This document shows, piece after piece, positions 1 to 11,930 of a DNA stretch of 64,000 nucleotides. Numbering within the stretch: the stretch's first letter is position 1; every line of letters starts with the position of its first letter. Location of the stretch: assembly GCA_932521035.1 (NCBI GenBank), contig OW051493.1, positions 3,348,001 to 3,412,000 of the forward strand. Direction: 5' to 3'. This DNA comes from Oscheius dolichura (Eukaryota; Nematoda; Chromadorea; Rhabditida; Rhabditidae). The notes below the pieces were generated by a model, which was not told the origin of the DNA, did no database searches, and worked only from the letters and a program-made list of their open reading frames with translations. A program made the position numbers and the translations under genes.

Positions 1-3000
1 TCACTTCGAGAGGGGCAGCTCTCTCGATCTAAACATGCCCCACCGGGTGAGCCGGTCTGCCGCCCACACGGACATCTCCTTCTACTTCCGAACCCAGTCC
101 GATCACGGAATCCCTCTCTTTTTCGGAAACGAAGAAGGCTCGGCTGGTTAGTTTTACTTCTATCTGAAAATAAAGCACTCAAATTTAGGAACTCGAGCTG
201 TCCCCACGGAGGATTTCATCGCCGTGGAGATCGAATACGGCAAGCCGAAGGTGACCATCGACCTCGGAGACAAGCCGCTGGTTATGACCCTGGACACACG
301 GGTGGCCGACAACCAATGGAGGAGGATCGACGTCAAGAGAATTGGAAAAACCGCGACTGTCTCCATCACCACCCCGGGATCCGATGAGGTAGCCTCACCT
401 CCATCTTCTAATACAGCTCATTTCAGATTGGCGAGAGCAAGCAGGCCGTGTCTGAAGGAAACATGTCCGTTTTGAATCTTCACCAGACCCAGAGCAAGCT
501 CTTTGTCGGAGGAATTCCTCAGGCCAATCGGGTGTCGAGGGAAGTCAGAAACCGGGATTTCGAGGGAGATATCGAGGAGCTTCTCCTCCATGGCGAACCA
601 GTAGGACTGTGGAATACAAAGGATAAGGGATCTGTTCGTGTCCAGGGTGCTCCCAAGCGGCCTAGAAATACTGGAGCCGCTGAAAACACCGGTAGGAGGC
701 TATTCAGACAATGGCGAATAAGAAATTCCAGGAGTCTCGTTGAATGGGGAAGGGTACATCGTCCACGAGCTGGGCCACTGGAACCCCCGAAAGAGGACGG
801 TCTTCTCTCTACAATTCCTCACCTACTCTCCTGATGGCCTGTTGTTCTTTGTTGGAAAGGAGGTAATTTCGTCGTATTTCTTAATAAGCCGTCCATTACA
901 GCGTGACTTCTTGGCCCTTGAACTGAGCCTTGGTGCAGTCAAGCTCTCTCTGGACTTTGGATCAGGCGTGGGCCAATGGACCTCGGAGAAACAGAACTAT
1001 AACGACGGAGAATGGCACACGGTCAATGTGGTCCGGGAGGGAACCCATGTCAAGCTGAGTGTGGACAACGAGGTCGTGACCGAGGAAGACTCTCCCGGAG
1101 GCAAGGCCGAGATGAGCGTGACCGAGAACTTCTACCTCGGAGGAGTGCCGGCTGGAGTCAACTTGCGCTCTCCTGTAGAACCGCTGCGTGGCTGTCTCCG
1201 CTCAATTCGTCTGAATTCGGACGAGGTCGATCTGCAGGGAAGAGGCGTCCGTGCCAGTAAGGGCATTCGAAACGCCTGCCCCGTTGGAGGAGTCAGTACC
1301 ATTTCCATCCTTTCCGACCGGTCATCTGCTGTCTTCAACAACATTTCCACCCGAGCAGAGGCTGAAGTCACCCTTCGCTTCAAGACTCGCGAGAGTACTG
1401 GCATCCTCCTGACCGTCAGGACGGAAGAAGATGACCTGCTTTCTCTTTCCATCGGAGACGGCCACCTGACCGCCAGCTCTGGAGAAGACAAACTCGCTCT
1501 GGAGCTGGCCGACGCCGCCGACGAGCAGTGGCACTTCGTCTCGGTCAAGAAGACCAAGGACTACATTCGAATTGACGTGGACGACAAGCACTCCAAGCAG
1601 GGAACTAGGAACAATGGAGAAGACGCTCGCCCCGGGGAGATCGCCTCCATCAGTTTTGGCCGACAGGACGCCGGCTCGTTTGTCGGCTGTGTGGGCGACG
1701 TCACCTTCAACGGGCAGTTGCTGGATTTCTCCAAGGTGGGACATGAGAGGGAGAAGAATTGCAAACTATTCAGGCCGTAATCAACGAGGTGTCCTTGACT
1801 GGCTGTTCTCTGAAGGACGACCTCGTGAGGACGACTGTCAGCCCGTCGACCACAGCAGCCGTCCCTCTCTCTGACGTCGAGGAGCCGTCCACCACCCTCG
1901 CTCCTACGGCCGAACCCAAACCCGAGGTAGATTCCTTCTTCTTTTCTTGTAGTGAATATGACCTGAGAATAATGCCTTTCAGCCTGACGAGGTGTCTAGC
2001 TCAGTGTCGGCTGAACTTATCCAAGCGACTAGGGGTCCTTTTCCGGGGGTCACTACGGTGCCCCCTCCGGAATCGACTCCTCCTCCAGTTGTAAGTAATT
2101 GCACGCTCGACAGTTCGCTCCTTCTCCTCAGTTGCTAATATCTTTGTGTTTCTTTATTTCCGCTTATTGCCCGTTGTCCTCTTCCAAGTAGACGAAGTCG
2201 TTTTCAGCCACGTCCCGAAGGAGCCTGCGCTCTGCCGCTGACTGCCCGAGGAGAGTTCCCCGACACGGATGGCGTCCGCTTCGGAGCTTCTCCCCATTCT
2301 CGTTTGGAATACGAGGAGACACCCGACTCGTTCGACAAGAAGGGAACATTCTCCCTCCAAGTCCGGGCCACCGCGTCCAGTGGTGTCCTCCTCCTCGCCA
2401 CCAACGACAAGCAGACAGACTACGTGGGTCTCTTCATCAACGAGGGCAAGCTCATCTTTGCCTACGACGCCGGAGCAGGCCAGGTATGTCTCCTCCTTCC
2501 TACACAATCAAATAACTACTTTTAGGTTGCTGTCAAGTCCAATCGGTCAATTTTGGACGGAGTATGGCATTCCGTTCGGGCGACGAGGAACGGCGACGAG
2601 GTCCATTTGATTGTGGACGACGACAGTACGGATGTCTAGTGAGTTCAGGGGAAAACATGGAAAAGACGGGAATTTCAGTGAGGATAAGGGCAACGAGGCC
2701 ATCGACACCCAGGCGCCTCTCTTCGTCGGAGGAGTGTCCCCCGAACTGGCCGCCTATGTCAAGGGAATAATCCCCGTAAGTTCTGCCCCTCCTCCTCCCT
2801 CTACAGGCCATCTTCAGGGAGTCAAATCCGAGTTTGGCGGCTGTATCCGTGACCTGAAATTGAACGAGAAGAAGTTCGACGTAGAGCCGAAGGAGTTCAA
2901 CACCGTTCCCTGTCATGCCATCTATGAGAACGGAATCTTCTTCGGGCCACAGGGAGGCTACGCCATCCTCAAGAAGGAGTACCACATCGGGCAGACCTTC

Positions 3001-3572
3001 GGGGCAGATCTCGAAGTCCGGCCCCGAATCGACACGGCCATCCTCCTCTCCGTGGGCAAGGTCGAATACCTCGCCGTGCAGCTCGTCAACGGCAGTGTCA
3101 AGGTATGCCCCCTGCCAGGCAGTCAGCTACAATAACCTTTCAGTTTGTGGTGGACAGTGGAGCCGGCTCAGAGGAGCTCGTCTACGCGCCTCCTTCGAGC
3201 AATGGCCTCTGTGACGGTCACTGGCATTCCATCAAGGTGATGAAGAAGAAGAACCTCATGACCCTGACGGTCGATGGCAAGAGCAATCTGCACATCATGA
3301 AGAAGAACAAGAAGCCGGATACTGTAACCAATGACCCCATCTACTTGGCCGGCCTGCCCGAGGGCGTCACCAACAAAGGTCTCACTACAAGCCGTATGTT
3401 TTTCTTCTTTTAAAACACACAATGAAATATTGCAGAGAACTACGTTGGCTGCGTGAGGATCCTCAACTACGGAGACAAGAAGAGCCGCGTTATCCGCCGA
3501 AAGAAACAGCTCGACGTGGCCAATATGGAGACTTTCGGTGATGTCAACAAGGAGGAGTGCCCTGCCAATTGA
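1..3572 (+). CDS. Laminin alpha chain, C-terminal LG1-LG5 domains (5' end outside window)
   Basis: Secreted basement-membrane protein; the C-terminal LG domains of laminin alpha chains bind cell-surface receptors. Exons: 1-146, 189-388, 427-691, 732-862, 902-1735, 1774-1926, 1983-2090, 2208-2483, 2526-2638, 2679-2775, 2818-3102, 3144-3393, 3436-3572, joined by introns of about 38-117 bp. Five LG units are visible with the typical LFVGG / FYLGG / IYLAG strands and paired late Cys. LG1 (5' part cut off) to LG3 run to about 1812. A Ser/Thr/Pro-rich linker follows (about 1815-2090), as between LG3 and LG4 of real laminin alpha chains. LG4 is about 2208-2910 and LG5 about 2925-3572, ending ECPAN-stop. 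A polyadenylation signal AATAAA lies at 3608. The order LG1-3, linker, LG4-5 separates it from agrin or perlecan. I cannot decide between the two nematode alpha chains (EPI-1 and LAM-3 types). Confidence 0.92.
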
Positions 3573-5283
3573 TTGCTCACATTTTCCGGTTTTATAAGCT
3601 TTAATTTAATAAATCTTCATTCATTTTTTGATAAGAGAGTGCAGTTTATTGAAACTTCTCCTCTAGACTGCCCTTGAATTACATGTAATTGTACTGCCTG
3701 TCGGGCTGGTCACCAGTGGAATCTTCCTAAAACAATTACAATATCAGGTACTGCACTTGAGGGAGCATTTGAAGACTTGAAGCCACAAAAGCAAGAAGGA
3801 GGAGGATTAGCCACATTGTTCGAGGAGGGCTCGTTGGATGAGAAAACCTTCAGTAACCAGTCTGACTATATGCGCTTGTCCCACTCGGTATTCTCCTTTA
3901 AGCAATTAAAGTGACAAATGGAAATGATGGTTGGTAGTATGGGAAGATAACAAATGACACCTTTGCCAATAAACAGCAGCTGTAGTCGGGTTGTCCTGGT
4001 TCCGTGTCTCTAAGCAAACTTCATTGGCCCAGAAGAATAACACCAGCCGCTCTTCACACTTTCAGAAGGAGGCTCGACTTTATAGCCTGCGGTTGTGATT
4101 ATTAGAGTTTCTACCTTTTATGAAGATTCCCCCACTCTTTTACCCGTTTCATTTCATTGTTATGTATCCTGGAATTGAGTCACTTGTCCCCTTCTCCCCA
4201 ATAACCATCAACTGAAATAGCGGTGGTACAGTCCGTTCCCTAGCCGAGAGGCGGAGGACATTGAAGGACAGGGGAGGATAGATTAGGTTTGGGAGCCAGA
4301 ACCTTGGCTTCCTTTTTCGTGCAAACTGTAAGGAACGAATGAGCTCAAGCCGACTCCAGCTGTCTCCGCTCCTCTGTAGCCAGCGTCGGCCCGGTCCCAA
4401 GCCCAACTCCAGCCGAGCTACGCCACTCTCGGCCTATTCACTTGTCTTCTGTCTGCTCTCCTTCCTTTCCTCTCCACTCCGAGTCTCATCCATTTCACAC
4501 CTTTGTCTAGTCATTTCTATTTTTATCCTCGGTACTTGCCTACGTGCAAATTGTGAAGTTTCTCTGGGACCGGGGGACTCCATAGACCGTTTGAATTATC
4601 GCGACAATAATCTGACACGCTGACAATTTTACACACCAGGGGTCAATAGTCACGTAGAGGACAGTCTGTGGGAACGGAAAAATCAATTGAACCCTGGGTA
4701 TGGACGATATGACACCAGAGATCGGAGATTTAATGAAGAACAAGACTCTTTTTGGCCTTTTCTCGCTTCGAGTAGGGATAGAAATAATCAGGTGGCGGCG
4801 ACAGGGTGAGGCTGGAGCCCCATCTCTTGTAGATTGTCCTTTGTGAGTCAGGGAGGACGGGAGCATCCCAGAGAGGAGAGGCCCAGCCCTTGCCGTCTCC
4901 TCTCCACCGGCCGTCCTTGATCTTCTCGGCTCTCCTGTCGAGACGCTCCTTTCATAATTCTATTATAATGATGACTGTTTAATGAAATTACCCTCAGCCG
5001 GGCCTATTCTTCCAAAAGTCACGTAGCCACCGGGAGGCGGGAGTCTTCCCCGCGCGGGTGTTCTTTACTGTTCCCGACTATGTAAGGATCCCTCCGAATC
5101 CGGGTGGTCAACCGAACCCAGGCAGCTGTCCCCCTCTTCCCAATATTATCAATTGGCCGGGTCACTGTTCTCGCTTTGCTTCCTCTGTAAAAATAAGCGA
5201 TAACCAGTTCTTTCCAGCCCCGCTCTCTACTCTCGTCCCTTCTCCTCTCCTCTCTCAGAATTTATCATTTCAGGAAAGAGAAG
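3573..5283. other. Intergenic region, laminin to CYSL
   Basis: It holds the laminin 3' UTR (AATAAA at 3608) and presumably the CYSL promoter. Only short open frames without protein-like composition are present. I see no tRNA, repeat array or conserved motif. An acceptor-like ttatcatttcag at 5262-5273 lies 10 bases before the CYSL start, suggesting a trans-splice site. Confidence 0.6.
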
Positions 5284-6379
5284 ATGTCTCGTGAAACAAT
5301 GCAAACCTCTGGAGGAGATGTCATCGGCAACACACCTCTCCTCCGCCTGAACCGCGTCACCGAGGGACTGAAGGCCACCATCGCTGTCAAATTGGAATAC
5401 ATGAACCCCGCCGGCTCCGTCAAGGACCGAATCGCCTTCAACATGATCGAGACAGCCGAGAAGGAGGGCAAGATCACCCCCGGAAAGACAGTCCTCATCG
5501 AACCGACCAGTGGCAACATGGGCATTGCCCTGGCCTACTGTGCCGCCCTCAAGGGCTACAAGCTGATACTGACGATGCCGGCCTCGATGAGCGTGGAACG
5601 CCGTGCCTTACTAAAGGCCTACGGGGCAGAAGTCATCCTGACGGACCCCGCCACGGCTGTCAAGGGAGCCGTCGAACGGGCTATGGAGCTGAGAGACAAG
5701 ATCCCCAATGCCTATATCTTGAATCAGTTCGCCAATCCGGCCAACCCCGCTGCCCATTACAAGACAACCGGCCCGGAAATCTGGAAACAGACGGAAGGGA
5801 AGGTGGACATCGTGTGCTTTGGGGTTGGCTCGGGAGGCACCTGCACCGGGGTTGGAAGATTCCTGAAGGAGAAGAACCCCAATGTACAGGTCTATCCCGT
5901 GGAGCCGTTCGAGTCCTCCGTCATCAATGGCCTCCCCCATTCACCTCACAAAATCCAGGGTATGTTTGTTCCTCTTTCAATGGTAACCAACCGTTTCCAG
6001 GTATGGGAATCGGTATGATCCCCGAGGTCCTGGACCTGACCCTCTTCAAGGAGGCCATCCGCGTCCATTCAGATGACGCAATCGCCATGGCCAAGCGTCT
6101 TGCTCGGGAGGAGGCCATTCTCGGGGGCATCTCCTCGGGAGCCAACGTCTGTGCCGCTATTCAACTGGCCAAGAGACCAGAAAACAAGGGAAAACTCATC
6201 GTGACCACTGTCAATTCCTTCGGAGAACGTTATCTGTAAGTTTTGATCGCGGAAAGAAAACAATGGGATGGTTCAGGTCGACTCTCCTATACAGCGAGAT
6301 CCGAGAGGCTGCGGTGGCCATGAAGCAGACAGACTTCAATGAGGCTCTCGAGACCTGCAAGACATTCCTCGGCATCTGA
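5284..6379 (+). CDS. Cysteine synthase-like (CYSL) PLP enzyme, possibly cyanoalanine synthase type
   Basis: Fold-type II PLP enzyme of the O-acetylserine sulfhydrylase / beta-cyanoalanine synthase family, which makes cysteine or detoxifies cyanide and sulfide. Exons 5284-5959, 6001-6235, 6277-6379 give 337 aa, a normal length. The PLP Schiff-base lysine is Lys47 in GSVKDR; the substrate loop is TSGNMG (75-80); the phosphate-binding loop is GVGSGGT (180-186); ISSGAN is near the C-terminal third. The usual Thr of TSGNTG is Met79 and the phosphate loop has Ser183 rather than Thr. In plants, substitutions at these positions distinguish cyanoalanine synthases from cysteine synthases. Cytosol or mitochondrion cannot be told; no clear presequence. 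There is no N-terminal heme domain, so it is not a vertebrate-type CBS. Confidence 0.93.
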
Positions 6380-6862
6380 ACATATCCCCTTTATTTTCGG
6401 AGAATAAAATATCGAAATGTAGTGTGACAGTTCTTTGTGGCGTTGAACATTGAGAACATCATGTTGTGGTCATTGCAAGGGGCAGACGGGACTCGGACGG
6501 TTTTCGCCTTGTTTACCGGCAATTCTTGAACTGGAAAGGGTTCAACTGATTGACCACAATAAAATTATCCTTTCTCAATAAGGAATGAGACTGACGGTCT
6601 CTCTGTCTGCCACAGAAAAGGAAGGAGGAGGATCGGTCTCCACTTGTTCAACCAGGCTAGAGCGGAAGACAGACCTGAAAGTTTTGATCTAAAATCCAAA
6701 GGGTCCCATTTGTTAGCCTCTCAAGTTTTTCCATCTCAAGGATCAAAGCTATATTTCCCCTTTCGTATAGCCACGTGTTTATTTACAACCGGAAGGAAAA
6801 GTGTCGCCGGGTTGCAGGTGGGAGGAGGCAGTCAAGCGCAGCTCTGACTCTCCGCTTCCACA
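6380..6862. other. Intergenic region
   Basis: It contains the CYSL polyadenylation signal (AATAAA at 6402) and the presumed promoter of the coiled-coil gene. I see no RNA gene or repeat. Confidence 0.6.
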
Positions 6863-8995
6863 ATGCGCTATGGCAAAGTCTATTTCTACGATCGGATGGG
6901 CAACAGAGAGCCCACTGAGTCAGACAAAGTCAGAGGTTAGACCGTCTGCCCTCCTATAGCAGGTACCGCTCTTCAGAAGCACTGGAAAACTTTGACGTCC
7001 CTCGTTTTCGACCGTCGGAGAATATGAACATGGGCCTGGGAAAGAGCTACAACACGAATTGTAAGTGGCCACCTTATAATCACCGGCCCTTTTTGCAGTC
7101 TCCCCATTGGAGACTCCTCCAATTTTTAACCAAGACGCGCCGGAGCCTCTCGGCTTCATGGGCTCATCCTCTCGGCACATTATTAGTCCGGACAGTGACG
7201 GGTTAGGTGAATTACCCTCTTTTATCCACTAAAATTGAACCCAAGGATTCCCTCCTCGAGTGCCGATGGCCGATGTCAATCCTCCGTTTCACGATGTGGA
7301 CAAATTCCGGATGACTGACATTGAAGACGACCCCAAGTTCAGGTGGCCTTCTTTCTCTCCTATTAGAGAAATAATTATAGACGGTTGGAACCTCCCAGAA
7401 GTCTTGACCCTATCGGAACGGGACCACTTAGAATGGAAGAGGATATTCGACCCGCAATAGACAGGGGAATCATGTTGGGGGCAGCCGAACGACTCCTAGA
7501 GGATATGGAGGGACTGGATTTGAAGAGAGGAGCGGGACTGGGGCCAGATACCTATAAAGAACGAGTACGGTTCACGGAGGACGACGGGACGAGCCGGTTT
7601 CAAAAGGTGGGCCCCTTCCAGAAAAGGCAGGCAGCCCTTTAGGAAATGTACTACGAGGAACACGGCGAACTGTGTGCCCAATGTCGGCTGGAAGAGATGC
7701 ACCTCGGCAGGATGAAGGTATCCCTCGTTCCCTTTGATCCGTGACCAGATATTGCAGGCGGAAACGGATACAGAAGTCCGAAAGCACGAGGAAGCAGCCA
7801 AAAAAGCTGTCTACTACGAGGCCGAGGTGGCTAAAAAGGAGAGGGAGGCGCGGGAGGAGGCCGAGGCCAGGAGGCAGAAACTGGCAGCCCATATGGACCG
7901 GGCCAACGCGGAGCTTCTACAGGAGCACAAAATGAAAAGGGTTAAATCCCCACCGGTAAGGGTGCCTCCTCCGAATTACGATCGGAAATATAGCAAGACT
8001 ACTACATTTTCCGAAGGGAAGATGAAAATCAGGGGGTCAAAGACAGGCAGAGGAAGGAGATCTATGCAAACGAACTGGCCAAGCAGATGGAGGACAGGAG
8101 ACAGCGGCTGGTGGACGAGTACGAGAGGGGCGAGGCTCTCGACGCGGCCAGCAACAGCCGGGCAGCCAAGGAGTCAGTCCCCTGGGCCTATTCAGCATTT
8201 TAGAGAATTCAGATTCGCCGCCTATCGGGAGATAGAAGAGTCGCGGAAGATGCACGACCAGGATGCCTGGAGACGACAGCTGGAACTACAGGTGAATGCC
8301 CGTAGATGGGAGACAAAAATTTATTTTCGGATGGAGATGCAGAAGAAGGCACCACCGGTGGACGACGGCTGGCTGTGGTGGGCAGAGAGGCCGGACGAGC
8401 ACGGCTGGAGGGCGGCGAGGATCGAGCAGCAGAGCAATCAGGTCGAGAGGAACGAATACATGAAGTAGGAGGCATTCCATCAGATGTTGATAAATTATAG
8501 GAACAATATAAACCGACTGGAACAATTCAAAGCGAGACAGGCAGAGCTGGACGCGGAGGCGAGCCATGCCAGAAGAGCGAAATACGCTCAAATCAGGGAT
8601 CGAGTATGATTTCACTTTTAGAGATTAAAAAAACAAAAATTCAGCTACACGAAAACACGGACCTAGTATTTGGTCCCAAAAAGGAGGAGGATCGCCGTAT
8701 GGCAGGTATCAACTGGCAGCCGAACGCTCAAGTGGAGGCAGCTTGGAGAGAGGCACACGAAAAAAATGATAAGAAATACCGTGTCCTACAAGAAAGCGCA
8801 GCCAAGAGTATTTCTGGTGCTGCAGTAGGCGAAATAAAAAGTAAAAAAAAAACATGAAATATAGGGTAGTCCTCTTCATTTTCAGCAGCCATTCATTGTC
8901 GTCGATGTTTCCGGTGTCGAAGGCCAATAGGAACAAGAGTAGAAACTAGAACAGAAGCTCTTCATACTGGCAACCTTCTTTGGCATGCTTTGTAG
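6863..8995 (+). CDS. Coiled-coil protein, 13 exons, family not recognised
   Basis: Exons 6863-6918, 6963-7060, 7099-7206, 7246-7342, 7381-7606, 7643-7717, 7758-7955, 8033-8172, 8213-8291, 8343-8464, 8501-8603, 8645-8840, 8886-8995 join in frame to 535 aa. The N-terminal third is Pro/Arg/Asp-rich and non-helical. A CAQC motif sits in the sixth exon. From about 7758 onward there is a long charged helical region (runs such as AREEAEARRQK and ELAKQMEDRRQRL) typical of microtubule or ciliary coiled-coil proteins. The last exon encodes HCRRCFRC. The layout loosely recalls axonemal or centrosomal coiled-coil proteins, but I cannot assign a family. The first donor (6919) and the acceptor at 8343 are the least certain junctions. 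AATAAA at 9056 fits the 3' end. Confidence 0.7.
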
Positions 8996-9372
8996 ATCGA
9001 GAAATACCTGTAATTTATATGAGTAAATTCAATAATAGTTTGTTCTCAGTTTAACAATAAAATTTGTTGTTGGATCTTTAATTTTCGAATAACAAGTAAC
9101 AAACAGCGTATGTACATAGGAAATAAACCACCACAATAATAAGGCCGAAAGAATCACGAGGAATGGTATTAAAAGGTGACAATTAGATATGTGGGTGTGA
9201 TGGGCAATACTTATGAAAAATCAGATAATATGAGTGATTCTAATAAAAAATTCGCGAAGCTAATCTTCACTTCGGTAGACGGGACTGAAAGAGAAATAGT
9301 TTGTGACCAGAATAACCAAGACCATATGGGCATGCACAAAACTATGAGAAGTAAGGCAAACCGTGAGAATAA
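8996..9372. other. Convergent 3' region between coiled-coil gene and PRELI gene
   Basis: It holds both 3' ends. A plus-strand open frame starts at 9200 (MGNTYEKSDNMSDSNKK...) but overlaps the last minus-strand PRELI exon and resembles nothing I know. Base composition drops here from GC-rich to AT-rich. Confidence 0.5.
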
Positions 9373-10184
9373 CTATTCCTCACATTTCGCTTGTGTAACA
9401 AGAGAAGACTTGAGTTTCTCTTTGATCTTATCCAATTTTTGTCCTGCCGTAATATTTCGTGCACCAAATCTTTCTTCTAATTTTTCATTAATTCCTTTAG
9501 TAGTATTCGCTACCTAAACCATAAAATAATTCAAACTTTACTATAATTATTAACAGATTTTTTAAAGCCCATGAGAAGGACCTGTTCATATAGAGAACTC
9601 ATTCTACCACAATTAACATCAACAAAAGCGTGCCGAATAACGTCAGCTATGGGATATTGCACCGAATCCTAGAATATCTATACTATCAGAAAAAGGTTAA
9701 CTCACTATTATAGTAGATGCAGGTTTATAAAAGCATTTTTCATGTAAAGAAAATAATTCTAAATGGCACACATTTCTGGTATATGTTGTTAAAGTTTTTG
9801 TTCTTCTAAATAACGATAAAAGGAAAGAGTAATATTCGTACCTATCATAAATACTTTCCTCAATAACAGGAACTACTCGTATATCAGTCATTCGTGAAAT
9901 CCACTTAGGAACACGCTTCAAAATTGAACTTCCTGCAATTAGCTAAAATAAGAATAATTAAATACACAAACCTTGTTTTACTATTAGTTTCTTTGTTACA
10001 ATAGTGTTTTCCGTTATTTTCCTATCTAATACATCTTCTGATAAGATGTGTTTGGCAAAAGAATTTGGGTATCGGTCCCAAAATACGCTGATGAGCTGAA
10101 AAGTTGTAAATTATAACAAATGAAATGTATCACATCATCCGAAGAATATGGGAAAACTGAGGAAGGAGATGACCACCACTTCAT
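9373..10184 (-). CDS. PRELI/MSF1-domain protein (mitochondrial intermembrane lipid transfer)
   Basis: PRELI-family proteins shuttle phosphatidic acid or phosphatidylserine between mitochondrial membranes, usually with a TRIAP1/Mdm35 partner. Minus-strand exons 10134-10184, 9972-10095, 9842-9932, 9706-9805, 9555-9668, 9373-9513 join in frame to 206 aa. Diagnostic parts are WDRYPNSFAKHILSEDV in exon 2, KRVPKWISRM in exon 3, VIEESIYD and TLTTYTRNV in exons 3-4, and EKCFYKP. The C-terminal tail (EKLEERFGARNI, then a Lys-rich helix) matches the extra C-terminal helix of PRELID1-like members rather than the Slowmo/PRELID3 type. Start ATG 10184 gives MKWWSSP, in register with the family N-terminus. 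A large inverted-repeat element begins about 40 bp upstream. Confidence 0.9.
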
Positions 10185-10211
10185 CTTCACCCAGTAACTC
10201 CTAAAAATATC

Positions 10212-11930
10212 AATGTTAAAAGGACACTGATGTGCGTGTACAAAAAAGGACATCGAATTTTTTCGTTTTTGAAAAAAGTGAAAAAAAGCCGACGACTGCC
10301 CGAAAATGTGTTACATAACGCGCGCCTGGTCTGAATCTTGTACATTTTTTACTCTTTTCTACTCATTCATTGTGTTTATTGCTCTGGTTATTGCCATCGA
10401 TGTGTTTGAGCAATAGGATATGGACATTAGAAATAGTGTACAAAGGATAAATGTACCAAAACGGGTCTCAGTGATCTGATTTGAACTGATTTCAATAAAT
10501 TGCTCACGATTCGGATGTAACTTCATACATCTGTAAATCATATGGCTTCGCATATATGGCCGTTGGATCCACACCAACTGGAGGTAAGCCCTTTGTAGAT
10601 ATTTTTTTAGATTTGATTTTCATGATTGCCCCAATTTGGACATTTTATTATTGATACAATTAACAAGTACGTTTGCTTTCAGTGAATATCCCTGGTTTAG
10701 GCACTGTTTCATTGCTTCCATTGCTATTTTATGTGTTGAATTTTACAAAATCTTTATATTGCTAATAAAAATTTTAAATATTTTAAACTTGTTTTATGAT
10801 ACATCAATCTTATACGGAAACGTAGTTGTATTTGGCACAACGAGATTTTCATCTAGTTACTCTCCAATTGCAATCGCTCCGTTTACCGGAGATCAATGTG
10901 TTCAAGAGAAGTTTATTCCAATAATTGGTAAATTTTGGACAAACGAAAGGGTCGCCTTATTTTCCTCTAGATTGTTTTTCTTTTCAGTAACATCAAAAGG
11001 ATTTTCGTCTTCTTTTCATAAATCTAAATGCGCAACAGGGATAAAATAAATAGGTTCTCGTCTCTATTCATAATCGTCTTGCCAATGCGATTTTCCGTGG
11101 TTCTTGTTTCCAATTGCATGTCTTCGCGTGCTGTCCGTTTCCGAAGAATACTTGATTTTGCTCAAAATCGCGGATACAACATTGTTATGCGTGCATGGGC
11201 AAAAATATAAAGCTAAAAACGAATGGCTGAATGCAAGAATAACGGTAAGCGAAAAGTGTAACGAGTGGCGAGGTTACGGAACGCTAGCTTACATAGCTTT
11301 TTGCTTCAAACAAAGATGACTATAAGTACACAAAAAACAGGATAATTGGAGTTTTTCGATAAGCTTATTTTTATTTGACCACACTTGCCTTGTATTGCTA
11401 GCATTTGCCTTTTTGAGCTTATAATAGCGTCGGTAGTGTCTGCTGTGGTAAAAGTGAATCAAAATAGAGGTAAAAAATGTGGAAACACTGCATGAAATGA
11501 GTAGAAAAGAGTATAATAGTAAAAAATGTACAAGATTCAGACCAGGCGCGCGTTATGTAACGCATTTTCGGGCAGTCGTCGGCTTTTTTTCAGTTTTTTC
11601 AAAAACGAAAAAATTCGATGTCCTTTTTTGTACAAGCACACACTGACACAAAAAATAGGCGCGCGCGGGCAATTGATTACGGTAGCGTGCCGTTTTTAAA
11701 ATTTTAACAATTGTATTTCGCATGATTTTTCAATATTTTCTTTTTGCTAAAAATGATCAGCATATTCCAATTACTGAAAGCAGTAAAAATCACTGAAATC
11801 GTATGTCACATTTCGAAGAAAAATAACGCGAAAGCAATTTTTTTGGGCGATGAAAAGCAAACGCGCCTCGAGCATTTGCGCTGAGCGCAAACCGCGAAAA
11901 GCTGTGTCAGTGTTCCTTTAAAATGTTGAA
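10212..11930. mobile_element. Repeat element with about 150-bp inverted repeats
   Basis: 10229-10377 is repeated in inverted orientation at about 11485-11646. Shared blocks include tcgaattttttcgtttttga, gccgacgactgcccgaaaat and aacgcgcgcctggtctgaat, with only a few mismatches. A shorter outer pair, aaaaggacactga at about 10217 and its reverse complement tcagtgttccttt at 11908-11920, is bordered by aatgtt on both sides (10212-10217 and 11922-11927), a possible target-site duplication. The interior is AT-rich. One plus open frame (10636-11049, hydrophobic, 137 codons) does not resemble a transposase. Non-autonomous DNA transposon or nested MITEs. Confidence 0.65.

Noticed and set aside
692-707. 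16-bp intron in the laminin gene
   Set aside because: It leads to an in-frame stop; the acceptor at 731 gives a 40-bp intron and restores the LG domain.
9200-9517. Plus frame MGNTYEKSDNMSDSNKK as a gene
   Set aside because: Antisense to the last PRELI exon, no start context, no recognised family.
10636-11049. 137-codon plus frame inside the inverted-repeat element as a transposase
   Set aside because: Hydrophobic, low-complexity sequence without DDE/DDD or other transposase motifs.
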